Source: Priapulus caudatus (taxonomy: Eukaryota; Priapulida; Priapulimorpha; Priapulimorphida; Priapulidae). Taken from it: a DNA stretch of 36,263 nucleotides. The position numbers were made by a program, and so were the translations under genes. Location: assembly GCF_000485595.1 (NCBI RefSeq), contig NW_014577088.1, positions 46,983-83,245 of the forward strand, given 5' to 3'. The notes under the pieces were generated by a model. The model made no database searches, was not told the DNA's origin, and saw only the letters and a list, made by a program, of their open reading frames with translations. Numbering within the stretch: position 1 is the first letter of the stretch; every line of letters starts with the position of its first letter. Positions 1-11,720 of this stretch are shown one piece after another.

Positions 1-415
1 CGGTGTAAGATGTATGTTCCGTGGGGGAGGGCGTTAGTTCCACGGTGTACGATGTATGTTCCGCGGGGGGAGGGCGTTAGTTCCGCGGTGTAAGATGTAT
101 GTTCCGTGGGGGAGGGCGTTAGTTCCACGGTGTAAGGTGTATGTTCCGCGGTGTAAGATGTATGTTCCGCGGGGGGCGTTAGTTACACGGTGTAAATGTA
201 TGTTCCGTGGGGGAGGGCGTTAGTTCCACGGTGTAAGATGTATATTCCGTGGGGGAGGGCGTTAGTTCCACGGTGTAAGATGTATGTTCCGCGGGGGCGT
301 TAGTTACACGGTGTAAGATGTATGTTCCGTGGGGGAGGGCGTTAGTTCCGCGGTGTAAGATGTATGTTCCGTGGGGGAGGGCGTTAGTTCCACGGTGTAA
401 GATGTATGTTCCGTT
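1..415. repeat. 42-bp GT-rich minisatellite, runs off the left edge
   Basis: About ten copies of a unit starting CGGTGTAAGATGTATGTTCC, then GTGGGGGAGGGCGTTAGTTCCA, with several shortened copies. The array decays over 416-560 into diverged fragments (TATGTCC, GTGGAAGG). Confidence 0.93.
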
Positions 416-1300
416 GGAGAAACTGTATGTCTAGTTGGAAAAGATTATGTCCTCTTGAGGACGCTGTAGGTTATGTAGGAAGGATACTCTTTAGGTCACG
501 TAGGCATGTCCTGTGGAAGGCGTAGGTTCCGGGGGGAGGACATACGTCCTGTGGGAAAGACGTTCTCACAAGGCGCAATACAATATTCACCGCACCGCGT
601 ATTCGCATCGCGTATCTTCGTCGTAAATGTGGTTTTTATCCGAGGTTAAGAAACGGGAGCCGACATCTCATTCACGCTCAGTGACGACGGTTTCTTCTAG
701 ATTCTTACGAACAAAACCGCAACCGTCACACGAGAACGTCGGTCGATGAACAGACGACAAAATGTTTCAGCTATCGGTAAAAAAAATACACGCCGAAGAT
801 TTTGTAACTGTCGTAGGTAAATTTGCGATTACTGTTCGATTTTACCCGAGTACGTGACGTTTTTGCTCAATGTATTGACAATGACGTACATTCCTGACCA
901 GCCAAAAGTGCGATTTCATGTACAGCCGTATAGCCACACGAGCCACAACAAAACGCGGGAATTTTGCTAGAATAGAGATATGGCGCTAAACTACAGACGG
1001 GGAATCGGCACTCGACTGAGTTCAGCCTTGTCGAGTTCAGCTCTTTCTCTCGCGAATTTAAATCTTTTAATGTATACTCGTAGCCGGACAAATATTTGAC
1101 AAGGCTCGCTCATTGACGGTGAGCCAGTTCTTTGTTGCGCCGGTGCTTGCTCCATTGTGCCACACACACGGCCATTCGTTGAGCGCAGTAAGCCCCCTGT
1201 AACGCTTTGTAGGGAGCGGATCAGGTTAAAGCTGGCGGGCGACGGTGCAAGAAACGCGTCTGCCACAAAATTTGGACATATGCAATACCGCAATCAGCAC
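416..1300. other. No recognisable gene
   Basis: Decayed minisatellite to about 560, then unique sequence. Short open frames on both strands show no family resemblance or splice structure. Confidence 0.6.
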
Positions 1301-1301
1301 G

Positions 1302-1364
1302 GATATATATATATAATATATATATATATATATACATATATTAATACATATAGGGACGAAATGG

Positions 1365-1399
<35 letters not shown>
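1302..1399. repeat. (TA)n microsatellites and a G run
   Basis: Two TA tracts (about 1302-1340 and 1367-1398) are separated by about 25 bp and followed by TGGTGTGTGG and a G homopolymer (1408-1417). Confidence 0.95.
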
Positions 1400-1401
<2 letters not shown>

Positions 1402-2127
1402 GTGTGTGGGGGGGGGGTCTGCCACACGCTATGATAAAAATATGAATTAGGACCGCGCCAGAAAGTCGAACAGATAAATAGAATGACAATTATACCTAAT
1501 GAAATGTCTCAATTTCTTAAAATGACAGGGGCCAAAATTATGGTTCCTATATAGTTTTCTTCAATGCAGCTACAGCAAGGGCCGAGCATAGTTAGTTGTA
1601 AGTGATGCTTCTTTGTTAGTCGCGCCTTTACTTGTAAAACGCGGTGAGTAAGTACGTGGGAGTAATGGTGGAATTGTCATGTAATGGTATAGCTATTGGA
1701 GACAAATGTTTGTTTACCTCAAAGCGCCGGGCGTATTTACTTCCCAGTCTACGCTCGACAAATAGCCGCGCGTGTAATGCGCACTGCGGTGTATCTTTAA
1801 TGCAAATAGTTGGGCATGTGTCTTTGTTGAAGCGAAAATAATGCAAATCTCGCTAATTGCTCGGGACCTCATGCGTCGATAGGTAGCGCCACTGGCGGGG
1901 GTTCAGTATATATGCGCGCAACACGTCGCTAGAACTTCATTACTTGCTCAGATTTTAAAACTACATGACACATACGCAACGAAGGCGTGGTACAGGCATG
2001 TAGTACGTTTACATGCTATACGTAATACAGACGCAGTAGTACGTTAGCAGGCAACAACGCAGGGAAACAAAGTCTACTTCGTATTGTCATGAACAGCGCA
2101 CTAACATTAACACAATCTAGATAATAC
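1400..2127. other. No recognisable gene
   Basis: Unique AT-rich sequence with short chance frames (for example around 1628-1846 on the minus strand) that resemble nothing I know. Confidence 0.55.
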
Positions 2128-2167
2128 CAGGAGTTAATAAAGACAAATTTGTCTTTATTAACTCCTG
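2128..2167. repeat. Perfect 40-bp palindrome, hairpin family copy 1
   Basis: CAGGAGTTAATAAAGACAAA is followed immediately by its exact reverse complement, ending ACTCCTG then ATA. It shares ends with the copies at 6068, 8096, 8321 and 13452. Confidence 0.9.
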
Positions 2168-2284
2168 ATAATACTCGTGTGTGTCGTCCTGTCTACTATA
2201 TGCAGGACCTTAAAATATGTTACTATAAGTTGTTAAATATCTGTGTCTAGGTAGTAAGTAATTACGATACTCACTTACAATGCG

Positions 2285-2635
2285 TACAACAATACGTACG
2301 TACATATTGTACGTATACGTATATTACGTTACGTATATATTACATTATATATACATTACGTATATATACGTAACGTACGTACAATACTCACGTACAATAC
2401 TTATACCGGGCGCGCACGCCCGCTCACACGCATGCACATACACACGGACACATGCACGCACACACGCAGACACAAACAAACAAACAAACACACACACACA
2501 CACACACACACGCACGCACGCACGCATACACACACATACGCGCGCACGCACGCACACACACATGCACACACGCACACGCGCACATACACGCACGCACACA
2601 GACACGCGCACAGGCACGCACACACTGACTAGTGA
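2285..2635. repeat. TACGTA-rich and CA-rich low-complexity DNA
   Basis: TACGTA/TATA alternations to about 2400 are followed by an ACAC/ACGC array to about 2634. All open frames here are made of the repeat. Confidence 0.9.
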
Positions 2636-2639
2636 CATG

Positions 2640-4050
2640 TTGTTAAGGCGCCCTTGCTCCTCATGCGCACACCTGGTGGTAATCGACCGCATCAGGCGAC
2701 GTCTCATGCGCGCGGCGTGGCGCTGCACCACCAACCGCAACACCCATTTTAATTATCCGCGTGCAAACAGACTTCGCGTTAGATGCTCACGAACACCTGC
2801 ACATGGTCAGGAAACACATTATCAGGCTATCAAAGGTTAAGAAGTCGGCTGTCAAGGCTGTACGCGCGCGACGAAAGAACCGGAAATGACGACGACACAG
2901 ACGTTGACGACGTATGAAAAACGCATTTCTACAACTGTATTTTCATCTCTCGTGTCCTTCTTACGAAAGGCTCACTACCGTGATCGCATTGTCGAAGTGA
3001 AAAAAGTGATGCTGTAGACCACGTGGTATACGAAAGAACTTTTCTACGTCATCGTAGAATACCGTAGCAGCTATGCATGACGTCATGAGCATGGTGACGA
3101 GGCGGTTCACGCAACGAAGCCGCGCCTTATGGACTTATGAAGTGCAAAGGAGCGGGAAATATTTACGAAGTGCTCCTAACTGCTCCCACAATATTTGCAG
3201 TAGCCACTGTCCACAACTGAGATAGCCCGGTTCGGAAATGACTGTTCAAACAGCAAGCCAGTGAATCCTCCGCAGGCATTTCACGCTGTTTGAATTCCAT
3301 TTCCTATAACAGAGAAGAAATTGACCTGTCGGCTTCAGCAAGCATTTGGGTGCATCGCACAGTAAAGTGTCATATGCCTACGACACACATATTGGTGTCA
3401 CACTACGCGGTATCTCTACTACATATAATGGACACAAATAGTATATGGACACAAATCTTATTACGAGCGTGATTTTACATGAAACAAATATATCATTTTA
3501 TACATACATTATAATTACAATAATATTACATTTACAAGTAAAGCATAGCGTGTGTATGAGCGTATATATAGATGCGATATGGGCGGGTAGTTGGAAATGA
3601 ATACCGACCTAAAATTATGATATATTTTTTTACAGAAATTAATTACATTTTTAATTGACAAAACAGTCTCGGTGATGTTTCTCTTTGCGGTCTGTACCGC
3701 CCATAGTCACCCAGCATATGGCTAAAGGCTAAAAGGGCACGGAGCAATTGCACACTACGCAGCTATATATCTGTGTGTAGGTAGGTTTACAGCCATGAAC
3801 GGTGTGTGTAAAAGTATTTCTGACCTTTCAGAACAAGGCGCCGACTAAGACGATTTCGTCGTGTTCCGTTGTAGCAAAATCTTACATATAGGTTGTAGAC
3901 TGACAACAGCAGCTGTTCGCAACCTCATTATTCCCTCACAGCCTGATAATGCTTGTCAGTCTAGAAGGCTTCTGCTTATCGCCATGCAACAGTCAGTGGT
4001 ATTAGTAGAAGCCCCAGGCGCGTGGACAGTGCGGGTAAGATGTCTCTAGG
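2640..4050. other. No recognisable gene
   Basis: Mostly unique AT-rich DNA. I found no conserved frame, RNA gene or repeat of note. Confidence 0.55.
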
Positions 4051-4054
4051 GAAA

Positions 4055-4265
4055 GCCAAACGCACATGCACGCATACGCGCATGCACATGCACGCGCACA
4101 CATACACGGCTACATAGTACACGCTCGCGCACACTTACATACACATACGCTCCCACGAGCACAAACACGCGCCTGCGCACGCAGCCAATGACAAACACAC
4201 ACATAACTATATACTCCTACGCGCACACGCATGTACGTACGCATGGATGCACGCACGCACGTACA
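4055..4265. repeat. Degenerate CA/CG-rich simple repeat
   Basis: Interrupted ACGCACAC and ACATACAC alternations. Confidence 0.85.
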
Positions 4266-6065
4266 TTGTCTACCCTATCTCATTTCTGTTTCAATGCGAG
4301 CATATTGACTAATGCCCAACCCGCCGCCCGATTGCGGCGATACGCACTTACTGACTAGTCCGTCATTGACTATCAAAACCTCATACCTTCGTTTCATTAA
4401 GGGCTCCTGATGGGCGAAAATTGCAATTAACCATTCCTAGAAGTTCCAAGAATTGTATTCTCTTTTGCCGCGGGCCGAAATCGATAGAGACTGTATGCGT
4501 TGTGTTTGTCTGTACCACCGATCAGCGCTTGTTTACGGCATTGCACCGCAAGCACCAGACGGGAAACTAGAGAATACGAGCTATAGAATATAAATTTAAC
4601 GACGTACAGTTCAACTTAGCTCAGCAATTGCTGTGTTACTGAATAGACCGGCTACGTTTTCAAAACACGTCTTCTAAAAGTAATAATCTAAACTTGTTTT
4701 CGCATCACGTACAAACGTATAAACAGTTGAATTAACGCATGAACTTTGTTGAATTCCACTCGATTATATTATTATAATGGTACGAATAACTACGGCCTTC
4801 GGTGCAATACTGACATATTTGGCAGAACATTTATATGTTTGACACAGTATTTGCGATTTTTTTGCGATTTAACTTGGTGTTTGCAGAATATTTTCTTACA
4901 CGGAGATCGCTAATAATGGCCATGGTGCCTGCTAATCATTTATGTCAGCACAACTCAAGTAACATCCATTATGTAAATGAGATAGAAAATGTTAATTATG
5001 GAAGGAATGCGAGACTGATTTAATACATGTAAGATCGTAAGATGAGCATCAGAGAACGAGAAAAAAAATCCATAATATTCACTACATTGGTATTCAATAC
5101 AACAATAATAGGGCCTACAGTAAAAAGAAAAAATCATTTATTAAAAATCTGTTCTTCTCGGGAAAATGACAGATCATGAATGATCTTGAAAATATGACGT
5201 TAGCGTTTATTTGAGCTGCTTGTCGAAGTTATGTCTGTGCAATGGCATCGTCATATGTACAAAAGTATTTACTTTGGATGTAATTTTTCTCTTTGTTTCG
5301 CGGCTGTAGGTATTGTATCACACATCGATCATTATTTCAATTTTATGCCCCGTAGGATTACGTGCAGCTACATATCCTGATATGTATACTTCTACTATCA
5401 ACACATCACTACGTCCCCTCTCACAGATGGGGTAAGCCTACAATTATCCCTCGCCAATCGCGTGGTTGGTGACCGCTGCTTTAGTAACCACGGAAAATAC
5501 GGTGGCACTCAATATCCAAGTTGGCTAAATCTAAAATGTCACAAATGATTATTCAAACGTCCCGCTGGCGTCGCCTCCTCGTCACAAAATTCCACAACTG
5601 ACATGCCTTTTTCCTCGTTTCTCGTATAGTAAGTATTTAATAATAGCTTTATAGAACCCCTCCCCTAAATCGGCTCACACGCAACCCTGAATACTGTCCA
5701 CGGACCAAGAGCACTATCGTGATAGCTTTTGGGCTAACATTAAAAGCAATACTCTTCCTTAGTTCCTTATTACGTGTGGTTATTTCGTGAATGGCTGTTG
5801 CGTAGTCGTGTCCCTGGATTACAACCGCTTCTTTAAATACGACTTTAGTCTTGTCAATCGCCTGTGGCAACAACGAGGTGTCGTAAGAAGTTAACCATCG
5901 CTGTTGATAAGTGATGTCTATAGCCAGAGCGGCTTAACATAAATTTCTGAAAGACCTCGGTATTTTGACGTCGCGGCGCCATCTATCTATGAGTGGTAGA
6001 AAATACATCGCGCAGCAACAATGGCATGGGCTCGCTCATAAACATAATATACTGTAACACATTAT
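4266..6065. other. No recognisable gene
   Basis: AT-rich unique sequence with scattered short chance frames (4835-5023, 5649-5873 minus). Nothing resembles a known family. Confidence 0.55.
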
Positions 6066-6110
6066 ATCAGGAGTGAATAATAATAGATTCTATTATTATT
6101 CACTCCTGAT
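6066..6110. repeat. Palindrome, hairpin family copy 2
   Basis: CAGGAGTGAATAATAATAG, spacer ATT, then the exact 19-base reverse complement ending CACTCCTG. The match extends two bases further outward on each side. Confidence 0.9.
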
Positions 6111-6891
6111 TATATATCATCTACCTACAATAAATAAATAAATATATATATATATATATATAGTATATAGCACCATGTATGGTATTATATTATGATATAT
6201 GTGGGTTCGCTAACCAGCGATTCCCTAAATGTCACGCAACAGTATTAAAACGCTACCAAGTCATCAACGGTGGGGTTATATAACGTGACGCATAGTCTGC
6301 CGACCGATCGTAGGGCCTCTCGGCTCAACACCGATGCTCAGGCAATGTTTCATATAGCTTCCTCAGCAAGGTTCCTCCTTGTAGCTGCAACCGAAAAAGA
6401 GCTTCCTAAATAAAGGTCTCTAGCTGACTGCGGATTCATGTATTGCGGACTGGTTATTAGTGATCCGTAGTGTTTATAAATATTGTATCAGAATATAACG
6501 TAGCACATATGGTAGCAGTATATAAGGTGAGCGCCTACATAAATTGTTCATGTAATGCGGCTAAGATTCCGGGCCGTATAATTAGCCACCCCACTTGCGT
6601 TAAAACACGAATTTTTCATTAATATGCAAATATAAAATATGGAATACCATATTTATTATTACTCGTTTGTTGAGTATAGCGCCCTGCTGACCGTTATACG
6701 TTTCTAAATATACGGTGGACCCGATATAAACGCGGGCGAATAGGTCCCAATGTTGGACCCCGTTATGACTGCGTCCGCCTTATATCGAGTTTAGATAATT
6801 TCATGTATAGCCTACAGTGCCCGCACGGGAATGGAAATGTCCTGGATTTTATCTAATTTTTAAAAAAATGGAGAGATATTTATATCTTCGT

Positions 6892-6892
<1 letters not shown>
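6111..6892. other. No recognisable gene
   Basis: A short TA tract (about 6140-6163), otherwise unique AT-rich DNA. Confidence 0.55.
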
Positions 6893-6942
<50 letters not shown>

Positions 6943-6944
6943 AT

Positions 6945-7001
<57 letters not shown>

Positions 7002-7068
7002 TCTATCTATCTTCATCTATCTATTATCTATTCTACCTATCTATCTATCTATCTAATCTATCTATCTC

Positions 7069-7108
<40 letters not shown>

Positions 7109-7410
7109 CTATCTATCCTATGCTTATCTATCGCTATCTATCCTATCATTCATCTACTATCTATCTATCAGCTATTCTATCTATCTATCCTATCTAAGTA
7201 TATAAATATATATATATATATATATTACTATATATTATATAATATATAATATATAATATATATATATATATAGTATATAAATATATAATATATATATACT
7301 ATATATATATATCTATATATACTATATATATTATATATATATATTAATATATAATATATATATATCTATATAATATGATATATATGTGTGTGTGTGTGTG
7401 TGTGCGTGTG
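6893..7410. repeat. (TCTA)n, (TA)n and (TG)n compound microsatellite
   Basis: TCTA units with interruptions to about 7197, then TA-rich to about 7385, then a TG tract to about 7411. Confidence 0.95.
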
Positions 7411-7411
7411 T

Positions 7412-8010
7412 GGTTAGGTCGATCTGTGCTCTTGTCAATTACTCAACGGTTACCGGTGGGCGCAATAAAAATAAAAATAAACAAATAAGAATTACATGAC
7501 CAAAAATAAATAAAGTAAGGTAAAAATATTAAAGAATAAAATAAAAGTGTTGACCCGTTTGCTTTTTGGTCATCTAGCCAAGACCAATCCGGCTTCCGTG
7601 GCGATACGTTTTAGGAAAAAGAACGAAAAGGGTGGCCGGCAAACTAGTTACTAGTTAATTGGCCCGCTTGACCCTTTGACCGCTTTATGATTGATTCAAT
7701 CAAGGTGGATTGTTTGCTTTTTCCAAAGACCAAATGCGATGCGTTTTGTCGATGTGCACAGGTACGCGTGAATACACGCGTACTCGCATATGATATACAA
7801 AGACGTACGGTCGCACGCACATATCCGAATGCGCACACGCCTTCTTGCGCTCGTATGCGGCATGCCGCTCGCGCAGGAACACGTGTTCATACACAAACGC
7901 GCGCGTGAACACGCACGCGCAAGGTCTATAATTATCAGGAGTCTATGAGTAGAGCAGAGTAGAGTCGAGTAAGCTTTATTTAATGTCGGTAGTGTTGAAC
8001 AAAGAAACAT
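7412..8010. other. No recognisable gene; half hairpin element
   Basis: Unique sequence plus an ACGCGCAC-rich stretch at about 7755-7920. TTATCAGGAGT at about 7933 matches one end of the hairpin family without its partner. Confidence 0.5.
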
Positions 8011-8013
8011 AAG

Positions 8014-8390
8014 CCATGGCTTTTCTGCCGACCATCACATATAAATTAGAAAACCGATAAAATATAAAACATTTTGCACGAAACATACATAGAATCAGAA
8101 GTTAATAATAACAAATTTGTCATTATCAACTCCTGATAGAAATTAATACAATCATTTCCAATCATTTACACATTGCACATTTGCACTTATCCCCCTCCCA
8201 CGATCCTAGCATTTTCCTGAAATCATTTAAAAATTTTAACCATGGCTTTTCCGCCGACCATCACATATAAATTAGAAAACAGATCAAATATAAACATTTA
8301 GCACGAAACATACATAGAATCAGGAGCTAATAATGACAAATTTGTCCCTATCAACTCCTGCACATTTGCACTTATCCCCCTCCCACTATC
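8014..8390. repeat. Tandem duplication, each copy carrying a hairpin element
   Basis: Copy A (8014-8204) and copy B (8241-8390) share CATGGCTTTTC, GCCGACCATCACATATAAAT, GCACGAAACATACATAGAAT and ACTTATCCCCCTCCCAC. Copy B lacks about 40 bp after its hairpin. The hairpins (8095-8136 and 8321-8360) are the imperfect CAGGAG...CTCCTG type. Confidence 0.88.
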
Positions 8391-8920
8391 ATATGCGCAC
8401 CATTACAAATATATTTATATTGATAGACTTCTGTAATTAACACCCAGTCCTAGAATTGAAATTACGCGGTGACCGACCGTAAAATCCACGTGAAATCACG
8501 CGAGAATCACGTAAGATATCATGCGCGTAATCACGTGAAAATCATGCATGACAGTGTAGCCATATTTAGAAACGCTCACATGCAAAGGCAGCTATGGTTT
8601 ATTAACTGGCCGCTTGGGTGCGCGAGTATCGGTCGTGAGGCTAGTCTGGGTTTTGACCGCTTTGTATTTCAGTAATATAGCACATAATTTAATGATTTAT
8701 GTGAAAAGAAAAAAGATAGTGGCCAAGTCTATATGAACACATCCTCAAATCTCAATGTTTGGATTGCTCTATTGTTTAGACATCGGACTACTTGAAGTTG
8801 TACAAAAATCACACTCATTGATGAAACAAATTCAGGTAAACGGAAGATAATGTGTGAATAGAGTATAGACAACTAAAGCCGTTTGTGTGAAAATAGTTTA
8901 GCCGGTGAAGATCAGTCATG
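8391..8920. other. No recognisable gene
   Basis: Unique AT-rich sequence; 8469-8545 has loose ATCACGTGAAAATC repeats. Confidence 0.5.
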
Positions 8921-8928
8921 CTAAAGCC

Positions 8929-9820
8929 CACAGGCACTTGAAGCGTTTCAATAACATATAATGCTAACTAAATACGAAATCTTTTTTTCACCTATTAATA
9001 GTATTATTTTACACAGTGGCTATATGCCCGGCAGCCGGCGTATATCTGACGGCTGCCGGGCACGGTCTTCGATTTCCTAAATGCCCGGCAGTTTTTAATT
9101 TTTAGCGTTATGTCAAGTAAACAAGGGTTAGGGTTAGAGTTAGGATTAGGGTTAGGGTTAGGTTTAGGGCTAGAGTTAGGGTTTTTGTTAGGTTTAGGGT
9201 TAGGGTTAGAGTTAGGGTTAAGAACTGCCGGGCATTTAGGAAAACGAAGACCGTGCCCGGCTGCCGGGCATATAGCCACAGCGTTTAGGAAAACGAAGAC
9301 CGTGCCCGGCTGCCGGGCATATAGCCACAGCGATTATTTTATTGCCGACAGTTTCCTGTAAATTCCGTCCAAATCCTACGTGCAACGCTACCAAAATCCT
9401 ACGCTGCCAACCGCCATTGCTTTCGCGGCTCCATTGTTGCACGCTTACACTAATATATATAGTGTATTATTATTATATATATTATATCAAGAGCATATAA
9501 AGAAGGAGAGCGTACAGCGGTAAAATGCTGAAACCATGTTGCAGTAGTAGTCGAATTAATAAACTTTCCCCGTTTTATTTTTTATATATAAGTTATAACT
9601 ATATATATTAGTGTAAGCGTGCAACAGTGGAGCCGCGAAAGCAATGGCGGCTGGCAGCGTAAGCTTTTGGTAGCGTTGCACGTAGGATTTGGATGGAATT
9701 TACAGGAAACTGTCGGCAATAATAGGTGAAAGAGAGTATAGAAACATTGAGAAGTTGGTAGTAAATAGATTTCGTATTTAGTTAGCATTATATTTTATTG
9801 AAACGCTTCAAGTGCCTGTG
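8929..9820. mobile_element. Foldback inverted-repeat element (hAT-like)
   Basis: The ends CACAGGCACTTGAAGCGTTT and the reverse complement at 9801-9820 form terminal inverted repeats. The arms extend inward: 9342-9470 (GCCGACAGTTTCCTG, GCAACGCTACC, CGGCTCCATTGTTGCACGC) mirrors about 9600-9715. Flanks CTAAAGCC and CTACTGCC could be a decayed 8-bp target duplication. The left arm lacks about 35 bp present in the right arm and holds a nested insertion (9012-9332). No transposase is seen, so it is non-autonomous. Confidence 0.8.
9012..9332. mobile_element. Nested TIR element with TTAGGG-like core and 9-bp target duplication
   Basis: The ends CACAGTGGCTATATGCCCGG and CCGGGCATATAGCCACAGCG are inverted repeats. 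The element is flanked on both sides by ATTATTTTA (9003-9011 and 9333-9341). The core (about 9120-9229) is degenerate TTAGGG/TTAGAG repeats, and the right end carries a duplicated unit of about 50 bp (TTTAGGAAAACGAAGACCGT onward). A 9-bp duplication recalls Mutator-like elements, but 8-bp hAT spacing is also possible. Confidence 0.82.
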
Positions 9821-9825
9821 CTACT

Positions 9826-10257
9826 GCCTGGCGCACATTGCCGAACATTTTCCCGAACAATTGTTTTTGTCTGGCAATGTGCGGTTGAACAATTGCTGAG
9901 CGCACCTTGCCGAACATTTTGCAGCGAACAACCTCGTGGCGCCGTCTAGTAGCTGTGTTGTAAAGAGTCACGTGATCGGCACATGATTGGGCACAAAAAT
10001 CATGTGACCACGTATCGTGCTGCTATTGGTTACTACTTTACAAATGTTCCTAGAATTGTTCGACATTCAGCGCACATTGACGAACATTCGACGAACAATG
10101 TTTGAGATATCAAACATTTCCGATCTTCAAAAACATTGTTCGGAACAAATGTTCGGCGACTTTTTTCTCCGCACATTGCCGAACATTTCATGGTAACATT
10201 GCCGAACATTGCTACGATAATGTTTTTGAGCAAAATGTTCGGCAATGTGCGCCAGGC
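9826..10257. mobile_element. MITE with 26-bp perfect TIRs and internal sub-repeats
   Basis: GCCTGGCGCACATTGCCGAA plus CATTTT on the left is matched exactly by AAAATG and TTCGGCAATGTGCGCCAGGC on the right. TTGCCGAACATT-type motifs recur inside in both orientations (about 9857, 9908, 10070, 10173, 10197). No clear target duplication was found. Confidence 0.82.
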
Positions 10258-10498
10258 TTAACTAATTTAACAGCGTGTGTTGCGCTGAGTCAGTGAGTGT
10301 GAGTGTGACTCACTGCATATGTTGTGGAATTTCCACTGGAAATACCTTCGCAAATCATATACCTTGTTACTTAGCTCTATCCGTGCCACTTCGCTGCGTC
10401 ACCGGGTTATAGAATAATACAAGGTTAGTGCACATGCAGTTGACTTGGAACTTTTCTATAATAAAATTATGGTAAATAAACACGAAATGTATTCATTA
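10258..10498. other. No recognisable gene
   Basis: Short unique spacer between two MITEs. Confidence 0.5.
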
Positions 10499-10506
10499 GT
10501 AATTAC

Positions 10507-10720
10507 CACTCGCAGCTAGGGCCTGCATACCTCCCAAATCCCTATTGGTTGATACAAATCTAGTTAATTTTTTTAATTAAATTTTAATTAGGGTTAGGAT
10601 TAGGGTTAGGGTCACAATGCACCATAAAAGTTTTATTAAAACAGGAGTTTGAGGCACGTGATTTGTATTGATAACCAATGGGATTTGGGAGGTACCGTAT
10701 GCAGGCCCTAGCTGGGAGTG
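10507..10720. mobile_element. hAT-like MITE with TTAGGG core
   Basis: The TIRs begin CACTCGCAGCTAGGGCCTGC on the left and CACTCCCAGCTAGGGCCTGC on the right (reverse complement), extending about 60 bp. They are flanked by TAATTAC at 10500-10506 and 10721-10727. The core at 10590-10612 reads TTAGGGTTAGGATTAGGG, then GTCACAATGCACCATAAAA. Confidence 0.85.
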
Positions 10721-11160
10721 TAATTACCAAAGTTTCTCTACTCGCTTTTGCATATTATTAGTAAATACTAATAACTTTCTGTAAATGCAATTCAAATCAT
10801 GCTGCTCTAGGACATACATTTTCACTTTACGAATGCCGCTGTACACAAACAACAAAATTATGGTGCTAGTGGTAAAGCGCGACCGCAAAATTCGCATGAC
10901 GCTCGTTTTGTTTCATACAACCACAGCACAAATACACAACCAACAGCGTTCTTTTGGTATTTTATCAAATTATAATTTTGCCATTTGGTACTGCACACTT
11001 TACCCAGAGATATCTAGTAAATTCCTGCGGAAAACTCCCACTCGGCTGAAATGTAAATTGGAGCAAGTACATGTGAGCATTGTCACTGCATTGCATTTTG
11101 GATTCAAGTCCTCCCTGCTTCCGAGCTCTATGTCAAGGCCCGCCAAGCCCAGGTAGCATA

Positions 11161-11720
11161 CAGTAAAAACCCGCGTATAAGAACATAGATTTTAAGAACA
11201 TGTTAGGCTAAAATTTCCCATTTAGACCCCTTTACATAAGAACCTGTTTTAGGCTAAGATTTTAAAGTAGGTTCTTAATTTTCCATGCAGATGAAGACTT
11301 AAAAAGAAACACAGGTAAAATAAAAAAGACGAGCTCAACAATATCGATGCAATAACAATGCCAATGCCAATGCCAATGCCAATGCTCAACAATAACAATC
11401 ATATCTATTAATAATATAATATTATATAATATATTATATATATCATATAATATTATCTCAACCATAAAAAAACAAACATGTGCAACAACTAAACTCTCCA
11501 TATAACACCTTACACATAACACTACTGTACTGGTAACACATGCATCAGTCACTAAGCCCGCGCGTAGCGCGGGTTTCAGCTAGTACATATTAAAAGTAGA
11601 AACAATTAAGAACCTATTTAAGAACCTTTTGAGCCTAATTTTTCAGTAAGCACCATTTATATAAGAACATGTTGAGGCTAACTTGGAAAAATCTATGTTC
11701 TTATACGCGGGTTTTTACTG
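11161..11720. mobile_element. Tc1/mariner-like MITE with TA duplication
   Basis: The left end TA|CAGTAAAAACCCGCGTATAA and its reverse complement at the right end, ACTG|TA, form TIRs of about 34 bp that continue GAACATAGATTTT. The CAGT start and TA target duplication are the mariner superfamily signature. There is no transposase, so it is non-autonomous. A Helitron-like element and a TGCCAA hexamer repeat (about 11358-11388) lie inside. Confidence 0.87.
11404..11583 (+). mobile_element. Candidate non-autonomous Helitron nested in the mariner MITE
   Basis: It starts TCTATTAATAATATAATATT, the usual Helitron 5' form, after an A. It ends with a GC hairpin (CCCGCGC GTA GCGCGGG), ten bases, then CTAG followed by T. 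TC...CTRR ends with insertion between A and T are Helitron hallmarks. About 180 bp, no coding capacity. Confidence 0.65.

Noticed and set aside
1-415. Repeat array as a possible CRISPR
   Set aside because: Units are contiguous 42-bp tandem copies with no unique spacers, in a eukaryotic genome.
2280-2840. 186-codon frame of Thr/His/Arg repeats
   Set aside because: It is the translation of a CA/CG microsatellite; the other strand gives a Cys/Val repeat.
6817-7056. Tyr/Leu/Ser/Ile repeat frame
   Set aside because: It is the translation of the TCTA microsatellite.
9120-9229. TTAGGG tract as a real chromosome end
   Set aside because: It is short, degenerate, bounded by inverted repeats with a target duplication, and unique sequence continues on both sides.
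9004-9361. Frames rich in Leu-Gly or Asn-Pro repeats on opposite strands
   Set aside because: They are translations of TTAGGG-like repeats within a transposable element.
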